From positions 1-64,000 of the forward strand of contig DATJOJ010000003.1 of assembly GCA_035507035.1 (NCBI GenBank): 64,000 nucleotides of DNA. The letters run 5' to 3'. The notes beneath the pieces were generated by a model. It saw only the letters and a list, made by a program, of their open reading frames with translations, made no database searches and was not told the origin of the DNA. Below are positions 23,361-31,647 of the stretch, piece by piece. A program made the position numbers and the translations under genes. Position 1 is the stretch's first letter; the number at the start of each line of letters is the position of its first letter. Source of the DNA: DATJOJ01 sp035507035 (GTDB lineage: Bacteria > Acidobacteriota > Terriglobia > Terriglobales > Acidobacteriaceae).

Positions 23361-25817
23361 ATGGAAAGCGTGAACAAAGACATTCGCTATGCAGTTCGGA
23401 ATCTGCTGAACGCCCGAGGATTCACCATCATTGCCGTGATCACTCTGGCCCTGGGAATTGGCGCCAACACAGCGATGTTTAGTGTCGTGAATGCAGTCTT
23501 GCTGCGGCCACTTCCCTTTCGCGATCCCCAGCGACTGCTGGCCTTGGGCGAGTACGATATCCGGCGCGGCCCATCGGAGACACTGAGCTTGTCATATCCA
23601 GATTTTGAAGATATCCGCACTCGCAATCACTCTTTTCAAGAGGTTTCGGTATTCTCAGACAGCGAGTCGACGGCAACCGGCTTTGGCGCAGCCTTACACG
23701 TCAATGTTGAACTGGTTTCGGCCAACCTGTTTCACCTGCTTGGAGCACAACCGCCGCTTGGACGCGCTTTCCTCCCGGAAGAAGACCAAGCCGGGCATCA
23801 TGTAGTCATTCTTAGTGACAAGTTTTGGCGAACCCACTTCGACGGCGACGCCAACGTTATTGGACGCTCCATCACGCTGAACGGCCGGCCGCTCACCATT
23901 GTCGGGGTTGCTCCCGCCGGCTTTCAATTCCCGGTCCGCGACGAAGCACGCGATATGTGGATCACCTTCTCCCGTTGGGCCGAGGTGGATGATCCTAAGG
24001 ACACACCGATTCAGGCTCAACGCGGAAATCACAGTCTGCAGGGCATCGCGCGCCTGAAACCGGGCGTCACACCGCAACAGGCGGAGTCGGATATGTCGGC
24101 TATCGCCCGGGCTTTGACCGCCGAATACCCAAAAACGAATTCACACAATGGGATTTCTGCCCGGCCTGAGCTGGACTCTTTGGTAGGGGACACCCGCACG
24201 CCCTTGCTGGTTCTACTGGGGGCGGTCGGATTGGTTCTGCTGATCGCTTGTGCGAACGTCGCCAATTTGTTGCTGGCACGGAGCAGCGGGCGCATTCGCG
24301 AGATTGCCATTCGCGCGGCATTGGGCGCTACGCGGATGCGCATTGTTCGGCAACTGGTCACGGAATCGATTGTGCTTTCGTTGTCTGGTGCGACGTTGGG
24401 CGTTGCTGTGGCCTCATGGGCATTGTCCGGCGTGTTGAAGCTCTATCCTGCAAATCTTCCGCGCGCGCAGGAAATTGGAATTGACTACCGTGTACTGCTG
24501 TTCACCGCTGGCTTGTCGATCGTCACCGGAATCGTCTTCGGCCTGTTGCCGGCGCTGCAGGTTTCGAAGCCCAACCTGCGAGAGGCGATGAGTGATGGGG
24601 GACGCACAAGCACAACTGGCGCCAGGCATACGCGTATTCGCGCAATTCTTGTAGTGGCTGAAACCGCAGTTGGGGTCATGCTGCTGATTGGCGCTGGGCT
24701 CCTGATGCGCAGCCTGCAGCGGCTGTCGAGTGTCGATCTGGGATTCAATCCCCAGAACGTGCTAACCGCGAATTTTGATCTTTCAGAGACGCGTTACACG
24801 CCCGATCAGATGGATCATTTTGTACAAGATCTTTTCGCTCGTATCCGCGTGATGCCGGGCGTAGCCAGTGCGGCGGGCGCAATTCCCTTGCCGCTGAGCG
24901 ACGATCACTTCTCGGTTTCGTTCAATTTGTTGGATCATCCCTTGCCGGAGGGCAATCAACCAAGCGCTGGCTTCTATGTTGTAGCTCCAGGATTTTTCGA
25001 GACGATGCAGATTCCGTTAGTGAGCGGGCGCACCTTCGATGAACGTGACCAGCGCAATTCCACGCCAACGATGATCATCACCCAGTCGTTTGCACAGAAG
25101 TATTTTCCGAATGAAGATCCGATCGGCCGCAAGATCGAAATCGGCGCCGGCGAGGGAGCGGCACGGGCGAGTTACAAAACACGAGAAGTCGTCGGCGTGG
25201 TTGGCGACATCCGCACGAGCGATATCAATCTCGAACCTAAACCAACTTATTATGTGCCCTTGCCACAGTTGATGTGGGGACCGCCGTTGCTGGTGATTCG
25301 GACAAAGGGGCAGCCGAAGGCAATGACTGACCAACTCCGCAAGTTGGTCTCGTCGATGGACCCCGAGTCTCCGCTTTACGATATGCGCACGATGGAAGAT
25401 TACTTAGCGCTGGATTTGGGCCGGGCGCGATTCCAGGCAATCTTGCTAGCCCTTTTTGCTGGCGTGGCTCTGCTGCTGACGGCCGTAGGTCTCTATGGAG
25501 TCATGGCGTACGCCGTGACACAGCGGACGCATGAAATTGGAGTGCGCATGGCATTGGGGGCGTCGCGGTCTGCAGTGCTCCATATGGTGCTGCAACGGGG
25601 AATTTTGCTGACGCTAAGCGGCATCGGCATAGGAGTAATCGGAGCGGTCGCGCTTGCGAGCGTGATCGAATCGTTGCTCTACCAGATTCCGCCACGGGAC
25701 CCGGCGACTTACATTGTGGTCTGCATTGTCCTGGGCAGCGTGGCGATGTTGGCGAGCTACATTCCGGCATTGCGGGCAACGCGAGTAGATCCAATGTTGG
25801 CCTTGCGGTACGAATAA
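23361..25817 (+). CDS. ADOP-type ABC transporter permease (MacB/FtsX-like, duplicated)
   Basis: 818 aa from ATG 23361 (MESVNKDIRYAVRNLL). It has the 'acidobacterial duplicated orphan permease' layout: an N-terminal helix (FTIIAVITLALGIGANTAMFSVVNAVLLRPLPF), MacB-like periplasmic domain, FtsX helices (LLVLLGAVGLVLLIACANVANLLLAR), a second periplasmic domain and a second FtsX set (FAGVALLLTAVGLYGVMAYAVTQRTHEIGVRMALGA). No ATPase gene is adjacent, as usual for this family. Role unknown, probably envelope export or mechanotransmission. Confidence 0.93.
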   Translation: MESVNKDIRYAVRNLLNARGFTIIAVITLALGIGANTAMFSVVNAVLLRPLPFRDPQRLLALGEYDIRRGPSETLSLSYPDFEDIRTRNHSFQEVSVFSDSESTATGFGAALHVNVELVSANLFHLLGAQPPLGRAFLPEEDQAGHHVVILSDKFWRTHFDGDANVIGRSITLNGRPLTIVGVAPAGFQFPVRDEARDMWITFSRWAEVDDPKDTPIQAQRGNHSLQGIARLKPGVTPQQAESDMSAIARALTAEYPKTNSHNGISARPELDSLVGDTRTPLLVLLGAVGLVLLIACANVANLLLARSSGRIREIAIRAALGATRMRIVRQLVTESIVLSLSGATLGVAVASWALSGVLKLYPANLPRAQEIGIDYRVLLFTAGLSIVTGIVFGLLPALQVSKPNLREAMSDGGRTSTTGARHTRIRAILVVAETAVGVMLLIGAGLLMRSLQRLSSVDLGFNPQNVLTANFDLSETRYTPDQMDHFVQDLFARIRVMPGVASAAGAIPLPLSDDHFSVSFNLLDHPLPEGNQPSAGFYVVAPGFFETMQIPLVSGRTFDERDQRNSTPTMIITQSFAQKYFPNEDPIGRKIEIGAGEGAARASYKTREVVGVVGDIRTSDINLEPKPTYYVPLPQLMWGPPLLVIRTKGQPKAMTDQLRKLVSSMDPESPLYDMRTMEDYLALDLGRARFQAILLALFAGVALLLTAVGLYGVMAYAVTQRTHEIGVRMALGASRSAVLHMVLQRGILLTLSGIGIGVIGAVALASVIESLLYQIPPRDPATYIVVCIVLGSVAMLASYIPALRATRVDPMLALRYE

Positions 25818-25920
25818 GTTTCTTAGTTCTTAACTCAGCGATTGGCCGGTTATCTCCGATGGTTCGCGCTGAGCGTCTGACCTTGTTCGGCGCCAGTCTC
25901 TCCCTTACATTCCCTTTAGG

Positions 25921-26421
25921 ATGCAGAACCGCACCGAGACATTGCAGGTCGGTTTGCGGGCGCCAGATTTCTCTGTATCGGCAGCGAATCGGGAGGGAGA
26001 ATTTTCGCTTGTCTGGCTGCGGAGTCGGGGTCTGGTGATCATGGAATTCCTGCGTGGAACATGGTGACCGAACTGCCGCAAACGCATGGCTCAGTTTGAG
26101 TCACTCAAGACTGAAATCGAGCAAGCGGGGGCGCAGTTGGTATTCATCGCCGCAGAAAAGCGGCAAGGAATTTTCAAACCGGAGAAATACTTTTCGGCGC
26201 ATCCGCTGTCGTTTCCGTTTTTGCTCGATGAGGATCGCACGGTGACCAAGGCTTACGGACTTTATCACCGGTTGGGGATGGATGCGATCAACATTGCGCA
26301 TCCGGCAACACTGGTGATCGACCGCGCCGGAATGGTGCAGTTTATTTACCGCGGTAAGGACCAACAAGATCGCATCCCGGTGGCTGCGGTGATGGAAGTG
26401 GTGAAGAAATTGGGGAAGTGA
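25921..26421 (+). CDS. Peroxiredoxin-like (AhpC/TSA) selenoprotein, UGA at codon 49
   Basis: 167 codons from ATG 25921, with one in-frame TGA at 26065-26067. The frame reads VIMEFLRGTW-TGA-PNCRKRMAQFE, then continues without interruption to the end (HPLSFPFLLDEDRTVTKAYGLY; HPATLVIDRAGMVQFIYRGK). In relatives the motif is GTWCPNC, so TGA replaces precisely the first Cys of CxxC, giving UxxC. A hairpin with a 7-bp stem and GTT loop lies 20-36 nt after the TGA, the position and loop of bacterial SECIS elements. The predicted enzyme is a cytoplasmic thiol/selenol peroxidase. Downstream ATG 26086 would give a 111-aa piece lacking the active site. Alternative: nonsense mutation. sel genes are not in this window. 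Confidence 0.8.
26087..26103 (+). promoter_or_regulatory. Candidate bacterial SECIS element
   Basis: TGGCTCA (26087-26093), loop GTT (26094-26096), TGAGTCA (26097-26103): seven pairs, one G-U. The loop begins with G then U, 27 nt after the TGA, within the window needed for SelB recognition. Confidence 0.65.
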
Positions 26422-26460
26422 ATTGGAATTAGCGCTCAACAATCTGCGGGAGGGCTTCTA

Positions 26461-27093
26461 ATGAAAAAAATCTTAGTGCTGATTTGCGGATTTATGTTAG
26501 GCAGCGCGGCGTTGGCTCAGAACAACATTTCGTTGCCAGCCGGCACCTCGATGAAGGTCAAGCTGGAAACCGCGCTGGCGACGTCTTCCAGCAAGAGCGG
26601 AGACGCGTTTTCCGGACGGATCACGGAGGCCGTGTTGCTCGATGGTAAGCCGGTGATTCCGATTGGGGCGACGGTCGAAGGCCGGGTTACTCAAGCGACC
26701 CAGCCGCGACGGATTTCGGGCAAGCCGACGATTGGCATCTTTCCGGAATCGCTGGTGATGCCAAATGGCGACAGGTTCATGCTGAATGCCATGCTGGTCG
26801 ACACCGATGTTCGTCACGGTACGGATGTAAATGACGAAGGACAGTTCAAGGGCAAAGGCCACGACGGCAAAGATCTGACCCAGATCGGCATGGGCACAGG
26901 GGGCGGAATGTTGGCGGGTGGACTGATTGCCGGAGCAAAGGGCATGGTTATTGGCGGGGCCATCGGCGCAACCGCGACGGTCACTCACTGGCTGATGAAG
27001 AAGCGTTCAGCGGAGCTTCCCGCCGGGACTGAGCTGGTGATGGAGTTGAGCCGTCCGCTGGAGATGAAGGCGGCGGAGGGTGAAGGGCAATAG
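26461..27093 (+). CDS. Secreted hypothetical protein with glycine-rich hydrophobic segment
   Basis: 210 aa, Shine-Dalgarno GGGAGGG. A signal peptide (MKKILVLICGFMLGSAALAQ) is followed by a beta-rich domain (LPAGTSMKVKLETALATSSSKSGDAFSGRITEAVLLDGKPVIPIGATVEGRV) resembling the outer-membrane TrbI/VirB10-like or 'SH3-like' segment in Acidobacteriota secreted proteins. A Gly-zipper stretch follows (MGTGGGMLAGGLIAGAKGMVIGGAIGA). Not recognised functionally. Confidence 0.65.
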   Translation: MKKILVLICGFMLGSAALAQNNISLPAGTSMKVKLETALATSSSKSGDAFSGRITEAVLLDGKPVIPIGATVEGRVTQATQPRRISGKPTIGIFPESLVMPNGDRFMLNAMLVDTDVRHGTDVNDEGQFKGKGHDGKDLTQIGMGTGGGMLAGGLIAGAKGMVIGGAIGATATVTHWLMKKRSAELPAGTELVMELSRPLEMKAAEGEGQ

Positions 27094-27117
27094 TAAGGTG
27101 CGGTACAAAGACCTTAC
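27093..27117. terminator. Inverted repeat between convergent genes
   Basis: GTAAGGT (27093-27099) and ACCTTAC (27111-27117), 11-nt loop, overlapping both gene ends. No T-run, so the terminator call is weak. Confidence 0.3.
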
Positions 27118-29363
27118 GCCAGCGCCATCAATTCTTCTTCGCTGACCAATTGCAACTCGATCCAGCCTTCGAGCGGAAGCGCATCGGCGGGCAGATGATT
27201 TTGCCAGAGGCTGAAGCGCAAGCGAATCCTGGTCGCAAAAGGTCCGCCGGACGCGCTGGCGCGAATGACCGGGACGGGTGCTGCAGCTAACCAGGGCAAA
27301 GGTAGACGGAATTCGAAATTCCTAGCGAAAGCGATTTTCGATTCCGCACCAGGTTTCTCCGAAGTGGCTAAAGTTTGCGCAGGCTTTACTACACTAACCT
27401 GCCAAGCTTGCATCTTTCCCGCTTCCATCTGCGCATTGATTCGCAGGGCGCGACGTGGAGTCTGCTCGCTTCCAGCCCAGGATTCAACATTCACTACTAA
27501 CTCAAAATCGCTTTCTGGCGGCTTTCCCGCAAAATCGAGTCGTCCATAGACGTAGTTTTCATCGATACCTGCGTAGGCGGAATCGAGCAGAAAGGTTTTG
27601 CCGTGCATGGCGCCAGCACGGCGGTCGGCGGTGTAAACCGCGGCACCCATCCACTCGAAGTAACGGACCATGGTGCCGTTGATGGCGGGATGAACGTAGG
27701 AAGTTTGCGGAATGAAGTCGGGACGCGAAGTCACGCCGGTGATCGGTTGGGCGAGATAATCGGGCGGCGTGCCACCGAGAGCCTGGTAGACATTCGAGAG
27801 ATGCTTACGGTAAAGCTCGTCGAAATCGCGATCGTTGGCGGAATGGTGCTCGGGACCGTACCACCAATTCCAGTCACTGCCTTCAGCAATCAATAACTCT
27901 TCGAACGCTAACTTGCGTTGCGTCTCATTCCCGCGCGCAGCATTCTCAGTATAGAAATTGCGAGCGTGATAGAGGTAATCCCAGGATTTGTTGTCTTCGG
28001 GCGCGCCGATCCAGACGTTAAAGTTGGCATTGATCCAGGATCCCGGAACAAGTGAAGTTAAGCGATTAAAGTTTTTGTGGCGGGCGATGGCTTCGGAAAC
28101 GGTGACGGCTTCGACGCCAGGTTCGTTCTCCAGCGCGTGGTAAAAGCGGCGGAGAAATTCGCGGCCCGATTGATAGTAGTATTCCCAGGCGTTTTCGCCA
28201 TCGAGAATGACGGGGATCACCGCGTCCTGGCCTTTGTCGAGGAGCGACTGCGCGCAGCTCTTAAGGTTTCCGATCAAATGGGACGCCGCATCGGCCGCGG
28301 GCATTCCGGAATAGACGAAGCCGACTAGATCAGAAATGGTGTGATCGCGGAAAATCAAGTGCATCGCGGTCGGGCCACGCTCGAAGCGGTGAATGGTGTA
28401 CAGCTTCTCCGCGCTTGGTTCGGGCAATCCGCCGCCATCGCGAGCGAAGTTGATGCCGATGCTGCGGCCGAGCACTCCTTCGTCGGAGGCCATCCAGTTC
28501 ACACCCAAACTGTGGGCAATGGCCAACACTTCTTCGGAGACGCTGCCCTCGGAGGGCCAGACTCCGACCGGACGAAGGCCAAAAACTTTCTCGTGTAGGT
28601 CTAGGCCCCGCAGCAACTGCTCGCGCGCGTCCTCGGGATGGCGAAATCGATTTTGCGGCAGAGGCAAGCCGGGAGATGAAATTGCGCCCTGGCTTGTGTC
28701 GGAAACCAGCGGCAGAATCGGATGATAGAAGGGCGAAGTGGAGATTTCGATGCCGCCGCGTTTCGCAGCCGCGGCGTGAGCGGGAAGAACTTTGCCAAGC
28801 AGTTCGCGCTCGCGAGTGATGACAAATTTCTGATCGTCAAGCGAATAACCGTGGCCTTTCTTAATGAGCGCGGCGACATCGGGATCTTCGAGAAAAAATT
28901 CGTCGAACCAGGCGATCTGCGAGAGAACCTGAAGATCGGTATAGTCCTGCTCCTGAAAGTAGCGCTCGGCGCGTTCAGGCGAATCATTGGCGCCGCGAAA
29001 ACGCTCCCATAGCTCGCGGTAGCGGGGATAACGTCCGATCATATTGACCGGATTCGCTTGAAACAAATACTGCAGGGCGAAGCGGCGTTCTTCGGGGCTA
29101 AGATCGCGCGCCGGCTTGGCAGCAACGTCGAGAAATGGATCGCGAACTGTACCCTCTACGTAGTCCTGAATCTGGGCAATGAGCGATGGCACGAGGTTGA
29201 ATGTCTGATGAACGTTGGGAAACTCGTCGAGCAGCTTGACCATGCCGTAGTAATCTTTGAGCGCATGCAGGCGAACCCAGGGAAGGCGGTAATCTCCGGT
29301 GACAAGGTCTTTGTAGAACGGCTGGTGCTGGTGCCACAGAACGATGACGCGAAGGACTGGCAT
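27114..29363 (-). CDS. Glycoside hydrolase family 57 alpha-glucan enzyme
   Basis: 749 aa. GH57 blocks: N-terminal VIVLWHQHQPFYKD, YPRYRELWERFRG, GVWPSEGSVSEEVLAIAHSLGVNWMASDEG (nucleophile Glu region) and VIPVILDGENAWEYYYQSGREFLRRFYHALE. The C-terminal ~200 residues are beta-rich (FLLDSAYAGIDENYVYGRLDF). Family activities include alpha-amylase, 4-alpha-glucanotransferase and branching; the sequence does not decide. No signal peptide, so cytoplasmic. Together with glgB nearby it fits storage-glucan turnover. Confidence 0.9.
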   Translation of the reverse strand: MPVLRVIVLWHQHQPFYKDLVTGDYRLPWVRLHALKDYYGMVKLLDEFPNVHQTFNLVPSLIAQIQDYVEGTVRDPFLDVAAKPARDLSPEERRFALQYLFQANPVNMIGRYPRYRELWERFRGANDSPERAERYFQEQDYTDLQVLSQIAWFDEFFLEDPDVAALIKKGHGYSLDDQKFVITRERELLGKVLPAHAAAAKRGGIEISTSPFYHPILPLVSDTSQGAISSPGLPLPQNRFRHPEDAREQLLRGLDLHEKVFGLRPVGVWPSEGSVSEEVLAIAHSLGVNWMASDEGVLGRSIGINFARDGGGLPEPSAEKLYTIHRFERGPTAMHLIFRDHTISDLVGFVYSGMPAADAASHLIGNLKSCAQSLLDKGQDAVIPVILDGENAWEYYYQSGREFLRRFYHALENEPGVEAVTVSEAIARHKNFNRLTSLVPGSWINANFNVWIGAPEDNKSWDYLYHARNFYTENAARGNETQRKLAFEELLIAEGSDWNWWYGPEHHSANDRDFDELYRKHLSNVYQALGGTPPDYLAQPITGVTSRPDFIPQTSYVHPAINGTMVRYFEWMGAAVYTADRRAGAMHGKTFLLDSAYAGIDENYVYGRLDFAGKPPESDFELVVNVESWAGSEQTPRRALRINAQMEAGKMQAWQVSVVKPAQTLATSEKPGAESKIAFARNFEFRLPLPWLAAAPVPVIRASASGGPFATRIRLRFSLWQNHLPADALPLEGWIELQLVSEEELMALA

Positions 29364-29509
29364 GAGAAGAAACTCAGTCTAGCATGTGGGTGGGCGGAAA
29401 CTCGGTGATTGAGCGTGAGGATTCGGATGCTACGTCACCCGTAGTCACACCCACGGGTGTGCTGACCAGCAACGTGCCGTTTCATGTGATTCCGTGAATC
29501 TCGCATATT

Positions 29510-29541
29510 CCCAGCCTCCGCGGAGATCGCGGAAGGCTGGG
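29510..29541. repeat. Strong hairpin in spacer between GH57 and VOC genes
   Basis: CCCAGCCT-CCGCG, loop GAGAT, CGCGG-A-AGGCTGGG: 13 pairs with a single bulged A. No T-run, so more like an interspersed repeat than a terminator. Confidence 0.45.
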
Positions 29542-29614
29542 CCACCTCGCGCACGGCGGATCCCACGTTTCGCAAAAACCGCGAGACATGGGCCGCCCGA
29601 TCTTGTGTGCGCTC

Positions 29615-30040
29615 CTACTTTTCCGACCACACGGCTAATTCGTTGCCGCTGGGATCGGCGAAGTGAAAACGCCTGCCGCCGGGAAATGAAAATGCATCTT
29701 TGACGATGGTTCCACCGGCATCGCGGACTTTTTGTTCGGTGGCCGCGAGGTCGCTGGCGTAGATCACAATGAGCGGCCCGCCATGCACGACTTTGCCTTC
29801 TTTGGTGAATCCGCCTGTGAGACGGCCGTCTTCAAAGCTCGAGTAATCGGGGCCGTAGTCGGTGAATTTCCATCCGAAGGCCTGCTCATAGAAAGCCTTG
29901 GTTTTGGCGATGTCGGTGGCGGGAAATTCGATGTAGTCGATGCGTGCATTGTTTGCTTTGTTGTCCACGGTTTTCTGCTCCTGTTGGGCAAAGGCCAGAG
30001 TGACGGCCAAAAGTGTGACTGCAGCTACGATGAGGCGCAT
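29615..30040 (-). CDS. Secreted VOC-superfamily (glyoxalase-like) protein
   Basis: 141 aa, Shine-Dalgarno GGAGAG before ATG 30040. An N-terminal MRLIVAAVTLLAVTLAFAQ signal peptide is followed by a single VOC module: ARIDYIEFPATDIAKTKAFYEQAFGWKFTDYGPDYSSF and later GGRRFHFADPSGNELAVWSE. The fold is that of glyoxalase/bleomycin-resistance proteins. A signal peptide on a VOC protein is less common. Substrate unknown. Confidence 0.82.
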   Translation of the reverse strand: MRLIVAAVTLLAVTLAFAQQEQKTVDNKANNARIDYIEFPATDIAKTKAFYEQAFGWKFTDYGPDYSSFEDGRLTGGFTKEGKVVHGGPLIVIYASDLAATEQKVRDAGGTIVKDAFSFPGGRRFHFADPSGNELAVWSEK

Positions 30041-30108
30041 TGTTCTCTCCGATAACTTCTACGAGGTCAGCTTACGCGGTAGGGTTTTAGCAGAATAGGA
30101 AAAAACGG

Positions 30109-30828
30109 TCAGCGACAGAAAGCAGCGGGAGTCCGACCGGAGAAACGCTGGAAATCTGCGATGAAGTGGGATTGATCGAAGTAGCCGCAATCGGCGGCCA
30201 GGCCGGCGTGCTCGCCGCGCTCGTTGTGAATTCGAGAGAGAGCGTAGCGGAAACGCAAAATGCGGGCTAGCAGTTTTGGAGACAACCCGGTGGTCTGCAA
30301 ACACAAGCGGCGAAACTGGCGGAGGCTGATGCCAGCATGGCTAGCGACGTCATCCAGCGAAACCAGGCCGTTGCATGAGCGCATCCACGCGAGAGCGCGC
30401 TGCAGGGGAGTGATCGAAGTAGGGATTACGTTCTCCGCCAGCAAAGAAACACACTGCTTCGACGATCGAAGATCCTCGATTTGAGATAGCAGAGTTCGTG
30501 CACGCGATCCCCAAAGTTCTTCCAGTGTCGGGTGTGCGTCGGTCAGTAACTCGGCGGACACACCAACCTGTGCGGTCCACATTCCGGGATGGAAGCGCAT
30601 GCCGACCAGCGTTTGACCGGAGATGATTGGAAAATCCTGAAATTTGGTCATTACGCCGGCGACTTGGAGGGTCGAGGTGCCCGCGCCGGAGGTGAAGATG
30701 ATGTCGGCGCAGGCGTCAGGCAGAACGCGATGCGAAACCGGAGCGCGCTCGAAATGCCGCATCACCCAAAAGCACTCAACCGACGCCGCCAGCCGCGGCG
30801 GAGGGGCGAATTCAACGTAGGACGGCAC
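30109..30828 (-). CDS. AraC-family transcriptional regulator
   Basis: 239 aa from GTG 30828. N-terminal ~120 residues resemble the domain of AraC regulators starting 'PPPRLAASVECFWVM' with VLPDACADIIF (DUF6597-like). Two C-terminal HTH motifs: LDDVASHAGISLRQFRRLCLQTTGLSPKLLARILRFRYAL and GLAADCGYFDQSHFIADFQRFSGRTPAAF. Target unknown; the VOC gene 68 bp downstream on the same strand may be co-transcribed. Confidence 0.88.
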   Translation of the reverse strand: MPSYVEFAPPPRLAASVECFWVMRHFERAPVSHRVLPDACADIIFTSGAGTSTLQVAGVMTKFQDFPIISGQTLVGMRFHPGMWTAQVGVSAELLTDAHPTLEELWGSRARTLLSQIEDLRSSKQCVSLLAENVIPTSITPLQRALAWMRSCNGLVSLDDVASHAGISLRQFRRLCLQTTGLSPKLLARILRFRYALSRIHNERGEHAGLAADCGYFDQSHFIADFQRFSGRTPAAFCR

Positions 30829-30974
30829 GGGCTTAGCTTACACCGAAAAGAGCTCTCGAACGACGAAACAATTGACATACCAGGAGTGTCCAGCCGTGAA
30901 ATGGCTTGATTTGAGGGCATTCCCGGGGATAGGCTTGCCCGAGCGGTCACATTTCATTACTCAGGCAGGGAGAC

Positions 30975-31538
30975 ATGCAAAGCAGCGGAAAATCGATATT
31001 GTTGGGATTGGCAGTTGTGATGGTAGCAACGATGGGGTGGGCGCAGGACAGCGCGGCGAACACACCGCAGATTTCGCGGCGTCCGCCGTGGAACGCGCAA
31101 GTGCCGCCTCCTACGCAGCCGCAATACAATTTTTTCTCGATCATGGACGGCGGTCCGAAGGCGCTCGAACTGCACCACGATACGCAAGTCGGCACGAACA
31201 AGCCGGTGGACGTTTACATGCTCGCCATCGAGTTGCAGGTGATGAACTCCGACGGGGACTTTGAGCCAGAAGGGTTGATCATCGATCACTTTTATACCGC
31301 GCAAGCAGTAAAGCCGAACCAGGCGCCGAATCCACGGAATGCGCGCGATTGCGGATTCTGGTACCAGTTAGTGCAAGGGGCAGCGCAGAACCGCAATCCA
31401 TTGCTGCGTACCTGGCCATACATCGAGTTCACGGTGGCGGAAGGAGCGCGCATCGTCCAGACCAACGAAGATGGTCCGGTGTATTGGAGTGACGACATTG
31501 AATGCTGGGGATCGAGCGACCGCTTCCCGCCGTTCTGA
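30975..31538 (+). CDS. Secreted hypothetical protein
   Basis: 187 aa. Signal peptide SILLGLAVVMVATMGWAQ, Pro-rich linker (SRRPPWNAQVPPPTQPQ), then a compact domain with ALELHHDTQVGTNKPVDVYMLAIELQVM and two Cys (RDCGFWYQ; DDIECWG). Not recognised. A rho-independent-type terminator follows 20 bp after the stop, so it is probably a single-gene unit. Confidence 0.6.
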   Translation: MQSSGKSILLGLAVVMVATMGWAQDSAANTPQISRRPPWNAQVPPPTQPQYNFFSIMDGGPKALELHHDTQVGTNKPVDVYMLAIELQVMNSDGDFEPEGLIIDHFYTAQAVKPNQAPNPRNARDCGFWYQLVQGAAQNRNPLLRTWPYIEFTVAEGARIVQTNEDGPVYWSDDIECWGSSDRFPPF

Positions 31539-31558
31539 CGATGTATATTCATCCGAGA

Positions 31559-31600
31559 AGGACTGCCCCGGCCAAGATCGGCAGGCAGTCCTTTGCTTTT
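31559..31600 (+). terminator. Intrinsic terminator
   Basis: AGGACTGCC (31559-31567) and GGCAGTCCT (31584-31592) form a 9-bp perfect stem, followed by TTGCTTTT. Follows the secreted hypothetical gene and precedes glgB. Confidence 0.75.
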
Positions 31601-31647
31601 CCTGGCGATTTCCGTCCGGTACACTAGAATTTCGCATCGAAAAGCCC

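Noticed and set aside
26086..26421. Independent 111-aa protein starting at ATG 26086
   Set aside because: It lacks the N-terminal strand and active site of the peroxiredoxin fold; the upstream frame is coding and joined in frame across the TGA.
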